Assembly: GCA_963665215.2 (NCBI GenBank)
Contig: CAXXWW010000008.1
Coordinates: 868,001 to 932,000 of the forward strand
DNA length: 64,000 nucleotides
Direction of reading: 5' to 3'
DNA from: G963665215 sp963665215
Lineage (GTDB): Bacteria; Chloroflexota; Dehalococcoidia; Lucifugimonadales; CAUZJF01
Shown here: piece after piece, positions 54,680 to 63,918 of the stretch
How the letters are laid out: each line of letters starts with the position of its first letter
How positions within the stretch are numbered: the stretch's first letter is position 1
Made by a program: the position numbers and the translations under genes
Notes under the pieces: generated by a model
What the model was told of the DNA's origin: nothing
Database searches by the model: none
What the model saw: the letters and a program-made list of their open reading frames with translations, nothing else

Positions 54680-55897
54680 CTACTGGAGCTCCTTCGAGGT
54701 CGTCGGCTCCTCCCGAGCCAGAGGCTTTCTCAGTGACAAGCTCATCGGCAGGATCATGGCGGTGAGTAGGGCCAAGACCACGATAGTCACCCGCACATTG
54801 GAAAGGTCGGCTATAAAGCCGATTGCGATAGGCGCCAGGGCGCTGCCGCCTTCGCCGGTGGTGTAGAAGAAACCGTAGTAACGAGCGCGGAGGCGCACCG
54901 GCACGAACTTGGCAACTGTCGCATAGAGTACCGACGATGTGCCGTTGAGCCCTATTCCAAGAGCCACCATGAGTGGGGCCATGGCCAGAGTCGGGGTGGC
55001 CAGCGTCGCCAGAAGCAATGCCGCGCTCAGGCCTTTGGTACCCCAGATCAGCCTTACCGACCCGTAGCGTTCGTCGAGCCATCCACACACGAGCTTGCCG
55101 ACGGCCCCGCCGCCAAGCAGCAGGATCAGCATCCCGAATACCTCCTGGATGCTCATGCCCTTGTCCTTCATCAGGAACGGCAGGAAGGTCAGCGCGGCCG
55201 CCTTCACAGACGAGTCGAGAACGCCCACCACGCTCAGGTCGATGAATGCGCCCAATTTGGCGGCGCCACCGGAGTCTGCCTTGGCCGGGGCGTCTTCCCG
55301 GGAGGGTCTGCCTTCGGTGACGCCCTTACGGGTAAAAACGGAAAGGGCCATGAACGCGATTCCCGCCAGCCCCACATATCGCAGGGTCACGCGCCAGCCA
55401 AACGGGATAGCCACCAGTAAGGCCGCTGCGGGCGCGGCCATCTTGCCAAGGTCTCCGGAGAAGTTGACGGTCCCAACCGCTGTCGATCGACCGCGGTCAT
55501 CGTAGGCGCGCGAGACCAGACTGGAGGCCAGGGGGTGTTGGGTGCCGCCGCCGAGGCCACCAACCAGCGTTGCCCAGAACATGGCTGGAAAGGCGTGCGC
55601 CGACGCCAGGACCAAGAGGCCGGTCGCAACCCAAATGTTCCCCATGAGCAACAGCCAGAACTCCCCAATTCTCTCCGCCAGGAACCCGAAAGGCACCTGA
55701 AGCGCCGCGGAGGCGCCTGCGTGCACGGACCTGAGGAGTCCCACCTGCGTGTATGTGAGGTTCAACTCGGGGTCTTCCCTCATTAGGAGCAGCAGCGGTA
55801 CGAGAAGGGCGAAGAGCAGATCGCTCCAGACGTGGGTGGCCGAGGCGAAAGCCAGAGTTCGCCGCCGCTGGGGCCCCGATGCTAGAAAACGGCGCAT
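54680..55897 (-). CDS. MFS transporter, fosmidomycin-resistance-like
   Basis: A 405-residue major-facilitator protein with about 12 spans. The loop AERIGEFWLLLMG is the MFS-type motif, and GLGGGTQHPLASSLVSRAYDDRGRSTAVGTVNFSGDLGKMAAP resembles the Fsr subgroup. A long central loop (about 190-225) is rich in charge. It is an efflux or uptake carrier for a small molecule; the substrate cannot be told. AAAGGG lies before the ATG. Confidence 0.85.
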   Translation of the reverse strand: MRRFLASGPQRRRTLAFASATHVWSDLLFALLVPLLLLMREDPELNLTYTQVGLLRSVHAGASAALQVPFGFLAERIGEFWLLLMGNIWVATGLLVLASAHAFPAMFWATLVGGLGGGTQHPLASSLVSRAYDDRGRSTAVGTVNFSGDLGKMAAPAAALLVAIPFGWRVTLRYVGLAGIAFMALSVFTRKGVTEGRPSREDAPAKADSGGAAKLGAFIDLSVVGVLDSSVKAAALTFLPFLMKDKGMSIQEVFGMLILLLGGGAVGKLVCGWLDERYGSVRLIWGTKGLSAALLLATLATPTLAMAPLMVALGIGLNGTSSVLYATVAKFVPVRLRARYYGFFYTTGEGGSALAPIAIGFIADLSNVRVTIVVLALLTAMILPMSLSLRKPLAREEPTTSKELQ

Positions 55898-56155
55898 TCG
55901 TCACCCTTTCAGCAGTGTGATTATCCTATTTCGGCGGCCCCACGCCCGCTCGCGCGACAAGGACCGGTTGGGCGCGCGCGATCAGACGACACTCGGCAGA
56001 CGCATGCGGCTCACTCGGATGCGAAGTAGTCGAGCGCTGCCGGGCCGAGCGCCGACGCGTGCGTCGCTGCGGCGGTGTCCCGGGACGGAGGGGGTGGGAC
56101 CGGCGCGCTGAAACGCACCAGGCCCCGGATGCTAAGCGAGGAGAGCGAGGCACCC

Positions 56156-57187
56156 CTAGGCGATGGCGCCGGCCACGCCGCCCCAAGCCTGCCTCACGGC
56201 ATATACGCGGCTCATGAGCCGCGCGAAGTTCTCGAAGGTCAGCGACTGAGCGCCGTCGGATTTCGCCGCGTCGGGATTGGGGTGGACCTCGATTATCAGG
56301 CCATCGGCTCCCGCCGCTACCGCCGCGCAGGCCATCGGCTCCACCATATACCATTTGCCTGTCCCGTGGCTGGGGTCGGCGATGACGGGGAGGTGGCTGA
56401 GCCTGTGGAGAGCCGGAATAGCGTTAATGTCCAGGGTGTTACGGGTGTAGGTCTCGAAGGTGCGGATACCCCTCTCGCAGAGGATCACACGGCTGTTGCC
56501 GCCGGCCATGACGTACTCCGCTGCTAACAGCAGGTCCTCGTAAGTCCCCGAGAAGCTGCGTTTCAGCAGCACGGGCTTGTCGGTCTGGCCTATCACGTCG
56601 AGCAGGGAGTAGTTCTGCATGTTGCGGGCGCCCACCTGCAACACGTCGGCGTATCGGCTGACCAGGTCCAGGTCAAGCGGGGACATCACCTCGGTGATGA
56701 TGGGCAAGCCCGTCTCGTCGCGGGCGGCGGCCAGTATCTTCAGCCCGTCCTCGCCCATGCCTCGAAAGCTGTACGGCGACGTGCGTGGCTTGAATGCGCC
56801 CCCCCGGAGGACCGTCGCGCCTTGAGCCTTGACGGCCCTGGCAGTTGCCATGACCTGCTCCTCGCTCTCCACCGCGCAGGGGCCGGCCAATACCACGAGC
56901 TCGCCGCCGCCGATCTTTACTCCACTACTTCCGATCTCGACTACAGTGTCGCTTGGGTTGAACTCACGGCTGGCGAGCTTGTAGGGCTTCGAGATGCGTA
57001 CCACCTCGTCCACTCCGCTCATTACCCCCAGCTCGCCCTCGAGATCAGGGTCTATCTGTCCGATTACCCCGATGATCGTGCGCTCGACCCCCTTTGATAG
57101 GTGGGCCGCGAGCCCTCTTTCGGCCAGGTGCTGCTGGATCGCATCCAGGTCCGAATCAGTGCAATTTGCGTCCATTACGACGATCAA
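56156..57187 (-). CDS. aroF: DAHP synthase, type I-beta with N-terminal regulatory domain
   Basis: This enzyme joins phosphoenolpyruvate and erythrose-4-phosphate in the first shikimate step. A ferredoxin-like N-terminal domain (about 1-70) precedes the catalytic barrel with LAGPCAVES, GGAFKPRTSPYSF, GARNMQNY and ADPSHGTG. The length suits the Thermotoga/Bacillus-like form. It lies last in the order trpA, aroH, aroF on one strand, so the set joins the entry, branch point and tryptophan end of aromatic biosynthesis. Confidence 0.93.
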   Translation of the reverse strand: MIVVMDANCTDSDLDAIQQHLAERGLAAHLSKGVERTIIGVIGQIDPDLEGELGVMSGVDEVVRISKPYKLASREFNPSDTVVEIGSSGVKIGGGELVVLAGPCAVESEEQVMATARAVKAQGATVLRGGAFKPRTSPYSFRGMGEDGLKILAAARDETGLPIITEVMSPLDLDLVSRYADVLQVGARNMQNYSLLDVIGQTDKPVLLKRSFSGTYEDLLLAAEYVMAGGNSRVILCERGIRTFETYTRNTLDINAIPALHRLSHLPVIADPSHGTGKWYMVEPMACAAVAAGADGLIIEVHPNPDAAKSDGAQSLTFENFARLMSRVYAVRQAWGGVAGAIA

Positions 57188-57328
57188 TTATGCTTCCTCC
57201 GATCAGTGTGGGGTTGGCGTGTGGAGCTTCATGTCGCTCCGATACAATGGCGCCACAGCGGCGCTGCTAAACCACCCCTGCACTGGGACACAAGCCAGAC
57301 CAAGCGTGGCTCACCTCAGCTGCAAGGC

Positions 57329-57700
57329 TTACACACCCTTGGATCTTGCGTCTCTCAAATTTCTGGCCCCCCTCAAATACACGTTAATCAGGTCGCGGGG
57401 GGCCTTCTCGGTGTTCACCAGAAGCAACACCCGAATGCACTGCTTTATCGAGTCCGGCACCCTCATCTCGTGGCCGTTCAGGAGGGCCGCGTACTCCCAG
57501 CCCATCCGCCGCGCCGCCAGTGTGGGAAACTCGGCGTTGAGGTCCTCGGTGGTTGTAAAAAAGGCCGCGGCCAAGTCGTCGATGTGTAGGTCGTTGGCCT
57601 CGATCAGACTTTCCAGCATCTCGGTCGTGGCCTCGAGTATCGCCTCCTTGGTATTGCTGTCGGCTGTGGTGGCGCCTCTAATCCCCCGCGCGCGGGCCAT
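57329..57700 (-). CDS. aroH: Chorismate mutase, AroH type
   Basis: The enzyme rearranges chorismate to prephenate. The 123-residue protein is the AroH fold, with RGIRGATTADSNT, FFTTTEDLNAEFP, AARRMGWEY, and VPDSIKQCIRVLLLVNTE followed by VYLRGARNLR; the active-site Arg and Glu patterns fit. ATG 57700 is the family start; the frame opens 30 bases earlier. It lies between trpA and the DAHP synthase, same strand. Confidence 0.93.
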   Translation of the reverse strand: MARARGIRGATTADSNTKEAILEATTEMLESLIEANDLHIDDLAAAFFTTTEDLNAEFPTLAARRMGWEYAALLNGHEMRVPDSIKQCIRVLLLVNTEKAPRDLINVYLRGARNLRDARSKGV

Positions 57701-57815
57701 TGCAACTGTGCTCCATGTTATGGGACCCACTTCGCATGTCAGCGGCCGGCTCCTTGTCGTCGATACAAGCCCGCCCGACGGGGCGACGGCAAGCTGGGCG
57801 TCCCGGCATGCGCTC

Positions 57816-58613
57816 TTACTCCTTTGGGGACTGAAGACCCTTCACGAACTCACCGGCGGTCTCTACGGCTCGGTCCCTGGGGGCCCGGTCGATGGCGTCC
57901 AGCAGAGCGCTTGCGAACACCGCTCCGTCGGCGTATCGGCTTATCTCCTGCACGTGCTCCCGTTTGGATACGCCGAAGCCCACCAGCACGGGCAGGTCGG
58001 TATGGCGCCGAATCCTTCCGACCAGCGTGGAGACCCCTTCGCGGATCTCACTCCTGGCGCCGGTCACCCCCGTAAGGCTAACGCAGTATATAAAGCCCTT
58101 AGCCCGTTTGCAAGCCTGTGCAATGCGCTTGTCGGTGCTGGTGGGCGCCACCATGGGGACCAGGTAGAGGCCATGCCTGTCGCAATCTCGCATGAATGGT
58201 CCGGCCTCTTCAGGCGGCAGGTCGGGCACTATCATACCGTCTACCCCGGCCTCCGCCGCGTCTCTAGCGAACTCCGCCAGACCGTAGCGCAGGAAGGGAT
58301 TGAAGTAGCCCATCAAGAGCAGCGGATCGTCTACGCCTCTCCCCCTGAGTCGCCGGACTACGTCCAGACACGTGCGCACGGTCACGCCTTGCCGCAAGGC
58401 ATGAAAGCTGGCCTTTTGAACCGTCGTGCCGTCGGCAAGGGGATCACTGAATGGGACGCCAAGCTCGAGCAGGTCGCCCCCTGAGTTCAATAGGGCCTGG
58501 GCGATCGACACCGAGGTGTCCACGTCGGGGAAGCCGATGGTGACGAAGGGAGCCAGCACCGTTCTGCCGGATGCCGATGCCTCGCGGAACCTGATATCGA
58601 TTCTGTTGGCCAT
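57816..58613 (-). CDS. trpA: Tryptophan synthase alpha subunit
   Basis: TrpA cleaves indole-3-glycerol phosphate to indole. The barrel has the catalytic Glu in ELGVPFSDPLADG, MGYFNPFLRYG, the catalytic Asp in VPDLPPEEAG, SLTGVTG and GFGVSKREHV. ATG 58613 fits the family; GTG 58631 would extend it by six residues. trpB is not beside it, although the two are usually linked; it must lie elsewhere. It is the first gene of a trpA-aroH-aroF run. Confidence 0.95.
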   Translation of the reverse strand: MANRIDIRFREASASGRTVLAPFVTIGFPDVDTSVSIAQALLNSGGDLLELGVPFSDPLADGTTVQKASFHALRQGVTVRTCLDVVRRLRGRGVDDPLLLMGYFNPFLRYGLAEFARDAAEAGVDGMIVPDLPPEEAGPFMRDCDRHGLYLVPMVAPTSTDKRIAQACKRAKGFIYCVSLTGVTGARSEIREGVSTLVGRIRRHTDLPVLVGFGVSKREHVQEISRYADGAVFASALLDAIDRAPRDRAVETAGEFVKGLQSPKE

Positions 58614-58728
58614 CGCCGATTTGTTACCCACCTGATTCTGGCTCCGACACCGCAGTGGAGAGGCCTGTCCTTTGGGCCGCTTCCGGCCTGCTAGCTTGAA
58701 ATGGTTCCTCGGTGTAGGCGCCTGGTGT

Positions 58729-59439
58729 TCATGCTGCCAGCGACAGGACGATGAGGTTCTGGGCCGCGTGGGCTGTGAACGGCGGCCAAATTGACCGTGT
58801 CTTGAGGTAGAGCCACGACAACAGCAGGCCGCTCACAAATACGGGCACCATGACGGACGGGCTACCGTGAGATGCCGCGAATATAGCCGAGCCGAGTACT
58901 GCGGCCCTCGACGCCCCCAGCGGTTGTACCAGCGCCGCCAGCAAGAATCCCCTGAAAAACACCTCCTCGGCCAGCGGTCCCACCAGGCCGATAATCACTA
59001 TGTTCAGGGTCAGGTGGAAGCCTTCCCCTAGGACACCATGCGGGAGGGCTGGTGGAAGAAGAGAATCGATATGTGCGGCCGTCACGATGGCGACGTAGAG
59101 GCCGCCGAACGCCAGGCTTGCCAGCAGGGCCAGCCAGGGGAGCAGCAGGCTCAGGCGTGTCCTGGAGCGGACAAATCCGAGTGTCCGCCAGGATGAGCGA
59201 TACTTCCTGATTCCTAACAGCCAGACCGGCAGTACCATGACACCCGACAGTACCGCAAAGGCCAGTGTGGCCACAAGCGGGTTTCCCTCTGATTCTCTAC
59301 CGCCCTGGGCCCAGACTATTAGCGCGATGGTGAGCAGGGTAGCAGCCGCCACAATTGCCACGCCTGCCAGCGCGTCCTTCACAGTCCAGGGCACCCTGAT
59401 CTGGCTGGGCGTGGTGTGCTTTTCTGCCTGTGCCCGCAT
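58729..59439 (-). CDS. CPBP-family intramembrane metalloprotease
   Basis: The CPBP/CAAX-type fold is seen as PLAEEVFFRGFLLAAL (EExxxR) and FAASHGSP with a later TAHAAQN, in an otherwise hydrophobic chain. Members act in membrane protein processing or bacteriocin immunity; the role here is open. ATG 59439 is preferred; the longer frame up to 59496 has no better ribosome site. The preceding stretch holds the divergent promoter of the gene at 59657. Confidence 0.87.
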   Translation of the reverse strand: MRAQAEKHTTPSQIRVPWTVKDALAGVAIVAAATLLTIALIVWAQGGRESEGNPLVATLAFAVLSGVMVLPVWLLGIRKYRSSWRTLGFVRSRTRLSLLLPWLALLASLAFGGLYVAIVTAAHIDSLLPPALPHGVLGEGFHLTLNIVIIGLVGPLAEEVFFRGFLLAALVQPLGASRAAVLGSAIFAASHGSPSVMVPVFVSGLLLSWLYLKTRSIWPPFTAHAAQNLIVLSLAA

Positions 59440-59569
59440 GTTCTCTATCACGTGAGGCCTATCAAAAAGTCTACCACCGGGGATTCGGGTAGGCAATTTC
59501 TCGACCCATCCATGTCAAGCGCGTCCCGCGCTGAGGTGAGCCCGTTCCGCTTCCATCCACCTTCCCCGC

Positions 59570-59578
59570 TGTTATAAT
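59570..59578 (+). promoter_or_regulatory. Extended -10 promoter
   Basis: TGTTATAAT, identical to the extended -10 before the M16 gene. No clear -35. The start would be near 59585, about 70 bases before the gene at 59657. Confidence 0.55.
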
Positions 59579-59656
59579 GGCGGGAGGCGTTCGGGTTGAA
59601 TTTCAAGTTGACGAAATACCGGGTCAATGAGGGGCAAAGGGCCTGAGGTCTACTAG

Positions 59657-59911
59657 ATGGGCACCTATGGACTATCGGTGAAGGGTGAATCGGGAAGCAA
59701 GAGGGTTGAGCTGCAGTGTGAGCACCACAACGGGCTCCTGTACGTTGTGCCCAGCGAGGCAAGCTGGGTCTGCTCCGATGAGTTGCTGCACGTTCACGCC
59801 CTCGCGGGCTTTCTCAAGCAGCTAGTGCAACTGGATGACCCGCAAGTGAACGAAGCCATGCACCGCTGGGGGCTTTACTTCCGTGAGCGACCGTTGTCAA
59901 CCCGCGACTGA
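59657..59911 (+). CDS. Small unrecognised protein, 84 residues
   Basis: The product MGTYGLSVKGESGSKRVEL... is not a family I know. It has one Cys-His-His cluster (CEHHNG), a second Cys in WVCSDELLHVHALAGF, and an amphipathic C-terminal helix. The promoter TGTTATAAT and GAGGT 8 bases before the ATG support it as a real gene. It is convergent with the TPR gene. Metal binding is possible but not shown. Confidence 0.6.
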   Translation: MGTYGLSVKGESGSKRVELQCEHHNGLLYVVPSEASWVCSDELLHVHALAGFLKQLVQLDDPQVNEAMHRWGLYFRERPLSTRD

Positions 59912-59930
59912 GTTCCGGCCCACCCAGGCT

Positions 59931-60755
59931 CTACTCATCGCTCGGGTTAATTATGCGGTGGACCACCGGCTTGAAGGCGTCGTCGTCTCCCGGCTCGGTA
60001 TCGTCGTCTGACCAGTCCTTGACGTGAATGGGAGCTACCTCCTCGGTCTCCCCTTCCGCCAGGTCGTATCCCAATACGGTGCCGGGCAAATAGACTCGAT
60101 AGTCGCCGCCTTTTGACGGGAAGGAAACGATCCCGGACTGAGACGGTTCTTGATAGACCTCCCGAATGATGACAGTCAGCTCCTCCGCCCCCACGCTGGT
60201 GACCGTGGCTCCGTAGCGGTTCCCACCCTTCATGAGGCGCGTCAGTCTCGAGGCCAGCTTGGGCTCTACCTGGCCCACGTATGCGCCGTCGGCGTCCGCC
60301 ACCTTTAGCCCGCCCCCGTCCATCAGCAACTGGACAGGGTGCCCGGGCGCCATTTGGAGGAGCGTCTTGTTTGGGGCCAAGTTTATTAGAGAGGTTACAC
60401 CAGTTTTCCCACTCTCTTCTATGAAGGCGTCAGGGGTCGTGCCACTCTTTAAGTTGCCGCGAGGCGCCTCATCACCAAGCTGCAGTAGGCGGCCCAGGTT
60501 CTTCCGGGCGATAGCGTTGTAGGGTGATATTTCAATCGCCCGCTGGAAGGCCGCCTTGGCCTCCCGAACGCGTCCCAGCTCGGTAAGTGCCTTTCCAAGA
60601 CGGTTGTAGGCTTCCAGGTCGTCGGGGAAATCGATGAGCATCGACTCGTTTGCGACGGCCGCGTCCATCCAGCGGCTCCGCATTGCCAGTGCGACAGCCT
60701 TCTTCGCCCGTTCTCTTCGCAGCTTTTGTCTGTCAGCAGTCCGAGGAGCCGTCAT
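59931..60755 (-). CDS. TPR protein with HIRAN-like region
   Basis: The N-terminal 90 residues hold TPR-type helices (SMLIDFPDDLEAYNRLGKAL and AKAAFQRAIEISPYNAIARKNLGRLL), which bind other proteins. A middle region (about 140-200: APGHPVQLL, AYVGQVEPKLASRLTRLMKGGNRYGA) resembles a HIRAN-like or MvaI/BcnI-type fold. The C-terminus is acidic (DDDTEPGDDDAF). The exact function is unknown. It is separated by about 80 bases from the GT2 genes, all on one strand. Confidence 0.75.
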   Translation of the reverse strand: MTAPRTADRQKLRRERAKKAVALAMRSRWMDAAVANESMLIDFPDDLEAYNRLGKALTELGRVREAKAAFQRAIEISPYNAIARKNLGRLLQLGDEAPRGNLKSGTTPDAFIEESGKTGVTSLINLAPNKTLLQMAPGHPVQLLMDGGGLKVADADGAYVGQVEPKLASRLTRLMKGGNRYGATVTSVGAEELTVIIREVYQEPSQSGIVSFPSKGGDYRVYLPGTVLGYDLAEGETEEVAPIHVKDWSDDDTEPGDDDAFKPVVHRIINPSDE

Positions 60756-60837
60756 GTGTCCACTCCATCAAAGCGCGAAGATTTTAACCCATCGATTAAG
60801 CGGGCGCAAGCATTTTCAGGTAGTTCGCGAGCGCAAT

Positions 60838-61653
60838 CTATATGTTTCGCTTCCAACGCAGGCTCGGTAGCCGCCACATCGCCTCGATAATTATCGACAT
60901 CGACATCTTGGACCGCCCTTTTGCCCGTGTGGAGTACATGATTGGGTGCTCCACTATGTTAAAACCCATACGCTGACACGCGCTGGCCAGTTCTGCCTGG
61001 AACGCGAACCCCTTGCTTCGGAGCTGTGTCAGGTAGAGAGAGCTGAGGACGCCGGCATGAAACGCCTTGAAACCGGAGGTCGCGTCCCTGACTTTTAGCC
61101 CGGTAATGGCACGTATTCCAAAATTTCCGGCATAGCTCAAGAATCGCCGGGGAACGCCCCAGGCTTCGTCCACTCCGCCACCTGGCACGTAGCGGGAGCC
61201 GACCACCACGTCCGCTTCGCCCAGCCGGCGCAGGAAGTCCGGGACGTACTCAGGCGGGTGAGACAAATCGGCGTCCATCTGGAGCACGAAGGCCGCCCCT
61301 TCTGCGAGGGCATGCGAGAATCCCTCCACATAGGCCGTGCCCAGCCCCAGCTTCCTTCCACGCTGAATAAGCTCCAGTCTCCCTCCAAGCTGGCGGGCCA
61401 GCTCGCTGGCAACATCGCCTGTCCCATCAGGTGATCCATCGTCCACCACGATCAGCCTGGTATTGGGTATATTCAACGCAAAGATGCGTCTTGCAAGCAC
61501 CGGCAGGTTCTCGGCCTCGTTGTACGTTGGCACTACCAGGGCTACCAACGGTCCGGACTCCGCTGTGCCGCCGCCTTCGTGGCCTGGTGCCGCCTCGGCA
61601 TCTGACTCCACTGGCACTCGGTCAGGACTTGTCACGGTTCTGTACCGCGGCAT
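60838..61653 (-). CDS. GT2 polyprenol-phosphate mannosyltransferase-like protein
   Basis: The 271-residue GT-A enzyme has VPTYNEAENL, VVDDGSPDGTG, the metal-binding MDADLSHPPE, GSRYVPGGG and a GFAFQAEL element, as in DPM1-type enzymes that load a sugar on polyprenyl phosphate. No C-terminal membrane domain is visible. Its ATG lies within the last 32 bases of the preceding GT2 gene, so the two are translated together. The sugar and lipid are unknown. Confidence 0.88.
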   Translation of the reverse strand: MPRYRTVTSPDRVPVESDAEAAPGHEGGGTAESGPLVALVVPTYNEAENLPVLARRIFALNIPNTRLIVVDDGSPDGTGDVASELARQLGGRLELIQRGRKLGLGTAYVEGFSHALAEGAAFVLQMDADLSHPPEYVPDFLRRLGEADVVVGSRYVPGGGVDEAWGVPRRFLSYAGNFGIRAITGLKVRDATSGFKAFHAGVLSSLYLTQLRSKGFAFQAELASACQRMGFNIVEHPIMYSTRAKGRSKMSMSIIIEAMWRLPSLRWKRNI

Positions 61654-62377
61654 CTGGCTCGTGCCCCTCCCTCCGGGTCCGCAGTTTCAGCAGCACGGTA
61701 TCGCGCAACATGAGAAACGAGTCCCTGTATGGCCTTACCTTGCTGGCGCTGTGATAGTACCAGTATACGGGCATTTCCAGGACCCGGAACCCCCTGGAAA
61801 CCGCCATATATAGGATTTCTACGTCAAATCCGAATCCTTTGGTTCTCTGCAACCGGAACAGCTCCTCTGCCGCCTCCCCGCGGAAACACTTGAACCCGCA
61901 CTGGGTGTCGTCGAAGCCGCCCACGGCCAGCAGGCGCACCGACCAGTTGAAGACCCTGCCCATCACGTGGCGCATTAAAGGCTCGCCGAATCGCCTCGCC
62001 CCCGCTTTTTGGCGCGACCCGATGACGATGTCATAGCCCTCGGACATCCGATCGAGAAAAGAGCCAAGCTGCTCGATGGGCATCGCCAGGTCGGCGTCGC
62101 ACATGAATCGGTACTCCCCAGTGGCCGCCAGCATCCCGTGCTGGACGGCCCATCCCTTCCCACCGTGTGGGACCATCTCAACTCGTACCCGTTCTTCTCC
62201 CTCGGCCCTTTGGGCCGCCAGCGCCGCCGTCCCATCGGAGCTGCCGTCGTCCACCACCAGCACCTCCCACGAGTAGGACTGCCCGCTGAGGTAGCGCACC
62301 ACCCGATCCAATGTGGAGGCGATGCGCTGCTCCTCGTTAAAGGCGGGGATGACTAACGACAAGAACGGCGTCGGCAA
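61622..62377 (-). CDS. GT2 dolichyl/polyprenyl-phosphate glucosyltransferase-like protein
   Basis: The 251-residue GT-A enzyme shows LVIPAFNEEQRI, VVDDGSSDGT, GGKGWAVQHGMLAA, MCDADLAMP and the late KTKGFGFDVEILYMA-like stretch, as in Alg5-type enzymes. It probably makes a glucosyl-lipid donor for surface glycans. It overlaps the next GT2 gene by 32 bases, indicating a paired role in lipid-linked sugar synthesis; no glycan polymerase is nearby. Confidence 0.88.
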   Translation of the reverse strand: MPTPFLSLVIPAFNEEQRIASTLDRVVRYLSGQSYSWEVLVVDDGSSDGTAALAAQRAEGEERVRVEMVPHGGKGWAVQHGMLAATGEYRFMCDADLAMPIEQLGSFLDRMSEGYDIVIGSRQKAGARRFGEPLMRHVMGRVFNWSVRLLAVGGFDDTQCGFKCFRGEAAEELFRLQRTKGFGFDVEILYMAVSRGFRVLEMPVYWYYHSASKVRPYRDSFLMLRDTVLLKLRTRREGHEPDAAVQNRDKS

Positions 62378-62596
62378 TAGGCTCTCCGACCGCTCAACTG
62401 GACCTAGGTCCGCGCGCCACTTCTCCAGACGTGATCTTGCGAGAGCACTGTTGCCCCCTGTAGATCATAAATAGCATGGTTGCTGGACCGCCGGAGTCGG
62501 TGGCAGCCACGACAACAGGGGTGAATTTCACGTGGTCCTTGTGACCGGATCACCAATTGTCAGTGTGGCCTGCGCTGTGGGCGGGCTGAAGTCCAA

Positions 62597-63829
62597 CTAG
62601 ACCGGCTGCTCAAGTTGGAACGCTGCGTGGACGGCGCGCGCGGCCTCGCTCACACTTGCCTCGTCCACTAGGCAAGTGATACGTATCTCCGAGGTGGTTA
62701 TCATCTCGATGTTGATGCCCGCATCGGCGAGGGCGCGGAACATCTTGCTGGCGTAACCGGGCGCGTCGAGCATTCCCGTTCCCACGATGCTGATCTTGGC
62801 CAGGTTGTCAGCGCTGAGCATGCCGCTGCCCCCAAGTTCCTTCGCCACCGGATTCACGACCTCCAGCGCCCTGACAAGGTCGGTGCGCTTCACGGTGAAG
62901 GTGAGGTCCGTCGCCCCATCCACACTGGCATTTTGAACTATCACGTCGACGCTTATGTCTGACTCGGTCAGGGGCTCGAAGACGCTGGCTGCGATGCCCG
63001 GGCGGTCCACGAGGCCCCGCATCGTGATCTTGGCCACGTTGGTGTCGGTGGCGACACCCCGAACCCTGTTTCGGATCTCTCCGACTTTCGCAATCATCTC
63101 AGCTCCTCGGTGTATCAGCGTGCCCGTCCGGTCTGTAAAGGTGGAGGCTACGAGAATGGGTACATTGTAGGCCATCCCCAGCTCGATCGATCTCGGATTC
63201 ATCTTTGCGCCGTGGCTCGCCAGTTCCAGCATCTCCTCGAATCCGATCTCATCCAGCTTTCGCGCATCCGGGACCAGCTTGGGATCCGCGGTATATATGC
63301 CCTCAACATCGGTGTAGACCTCGCACCGGTCTGCGTCCAGCTCTGCCGCGATTGCCACCGCTGAGAGGTCTGACGCCCCGCGGCCCAGCGTCGTAACGTC
63401 CATGTCGTCGGTGATCCCCTGGAAGCCGGCGACTATGACTATCCGACCCTCGGCCAGCTCATCCATGATGCGCTGGGGCTCCAAAAACGCTATCCTGGCC
63501 TTGCCGTGGCTCGTGTCGGTGCGAATGCCGGCTTGAGCGCCGCTAAGGCTTATTGCGTTCCTTCCAAGTGACCGAAGCGCCATCGCTAGCAACGCACAGC
63601 TCACCAGCTCCCCGGTGGAGAGGAGCATGTCCATCTCCCTCGGATCGGGACTCTCTGAGACCTGGCGGGCCATCGAGAACAGGTCGTCGGTCGTGTCGCC
63701 CATTGCGGAGACTACCGCAACGATCTGGTTGTCAGCGTCCTGTGCCTGGGCGATTCGACTCGCCACGTTTCGAATCGCATGGGCGTCGGCCAACGAGCTG
63801 CCACCGAATTTTTGGACTACCAGGGCCAA
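62597..63829 (-). CDS. lysC: Aspartate kinase
   Basis: LysC phosphorylates aspartate, the entry to lysine, threonine and methionine synthesis. The 410-residue protein begins MALVVQKFGGSSLAD (KFGGSS), has FQGI, GRGASDLSAVAIA and TDVEGIYTADP, then two ACT domains from about 270 that give feedback control. The start is TTG 63829 with GGAG 11 bases upstream. A 10-bp inverted repeat (63865-63896) lies between it and the partial upstream gene. It shares the pathway with lysA, 26 kb away. Confidence 0.95.
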   Translation of the reverse strand: MALVVQKFGGSSLADAHAIRNVASRIAQAQDADNQIVAVVSAMGDTTDDLFSMARQVSESPDPREMDMLLSTGELVSCALLAMALRSLGRNAISLSGAQAGIRTDTSHGKARIAFLEPQRIMDELAEGRIVIVAGFQGITDDMDVTTLGRGASDLSAVAIAAELDADRCEVYTDVEGIYTADPKLVPDARKLDEIGFEEMLELASHGAKMNPRSIELGMAYNVPILVASTFTDRTGTLIHRGAEMIAKVGEIRNRVRGVATDTNVAKITMRGLVDRPGIAASVFEPLTESDISVDVIVQNASVDGATDLTFTVKRTDLVRALEVVNPVAKELGGSGMLSADNLAKISIVGTGMLDAPGYASKMFRALADAGINIEMITTSEIRITCLVDEASVSEAARAVHAAFQLEQPV

Positions 63830-63864
63830 CTGTGAGTTCGCTCCGTACTTTTCCCCCTAACAGG

Positions 63865-63896
63865 CCTGGGCGAGGCCTCTACCGTGCTCGCCCAGG
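63865..63896. repeat. 10-bp perfect inverted repeat upstream of lysC
   Basis: CCTGGGCGAG (63865-63874) and CTCGCCCAGG (63887-63896) form a strong hairpin with a 12-base loop, between the end of the gene at 63919 and lysC. It lacks a T-tract, so it may be a factor-dependent terminator or a processing or regulatory site. Confidence 0.55.
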
Positions 63897-63918
63897 GGAT
63901 GAGGGTGATTCGCCGCCC

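Noticed and set aside
56994..58484. 496-codon plus-strand frame across aroF, aroH and trpA
   Set aside because: It lies antisense to three recognised genes, lacks any motif and has no ribosome-binding site.
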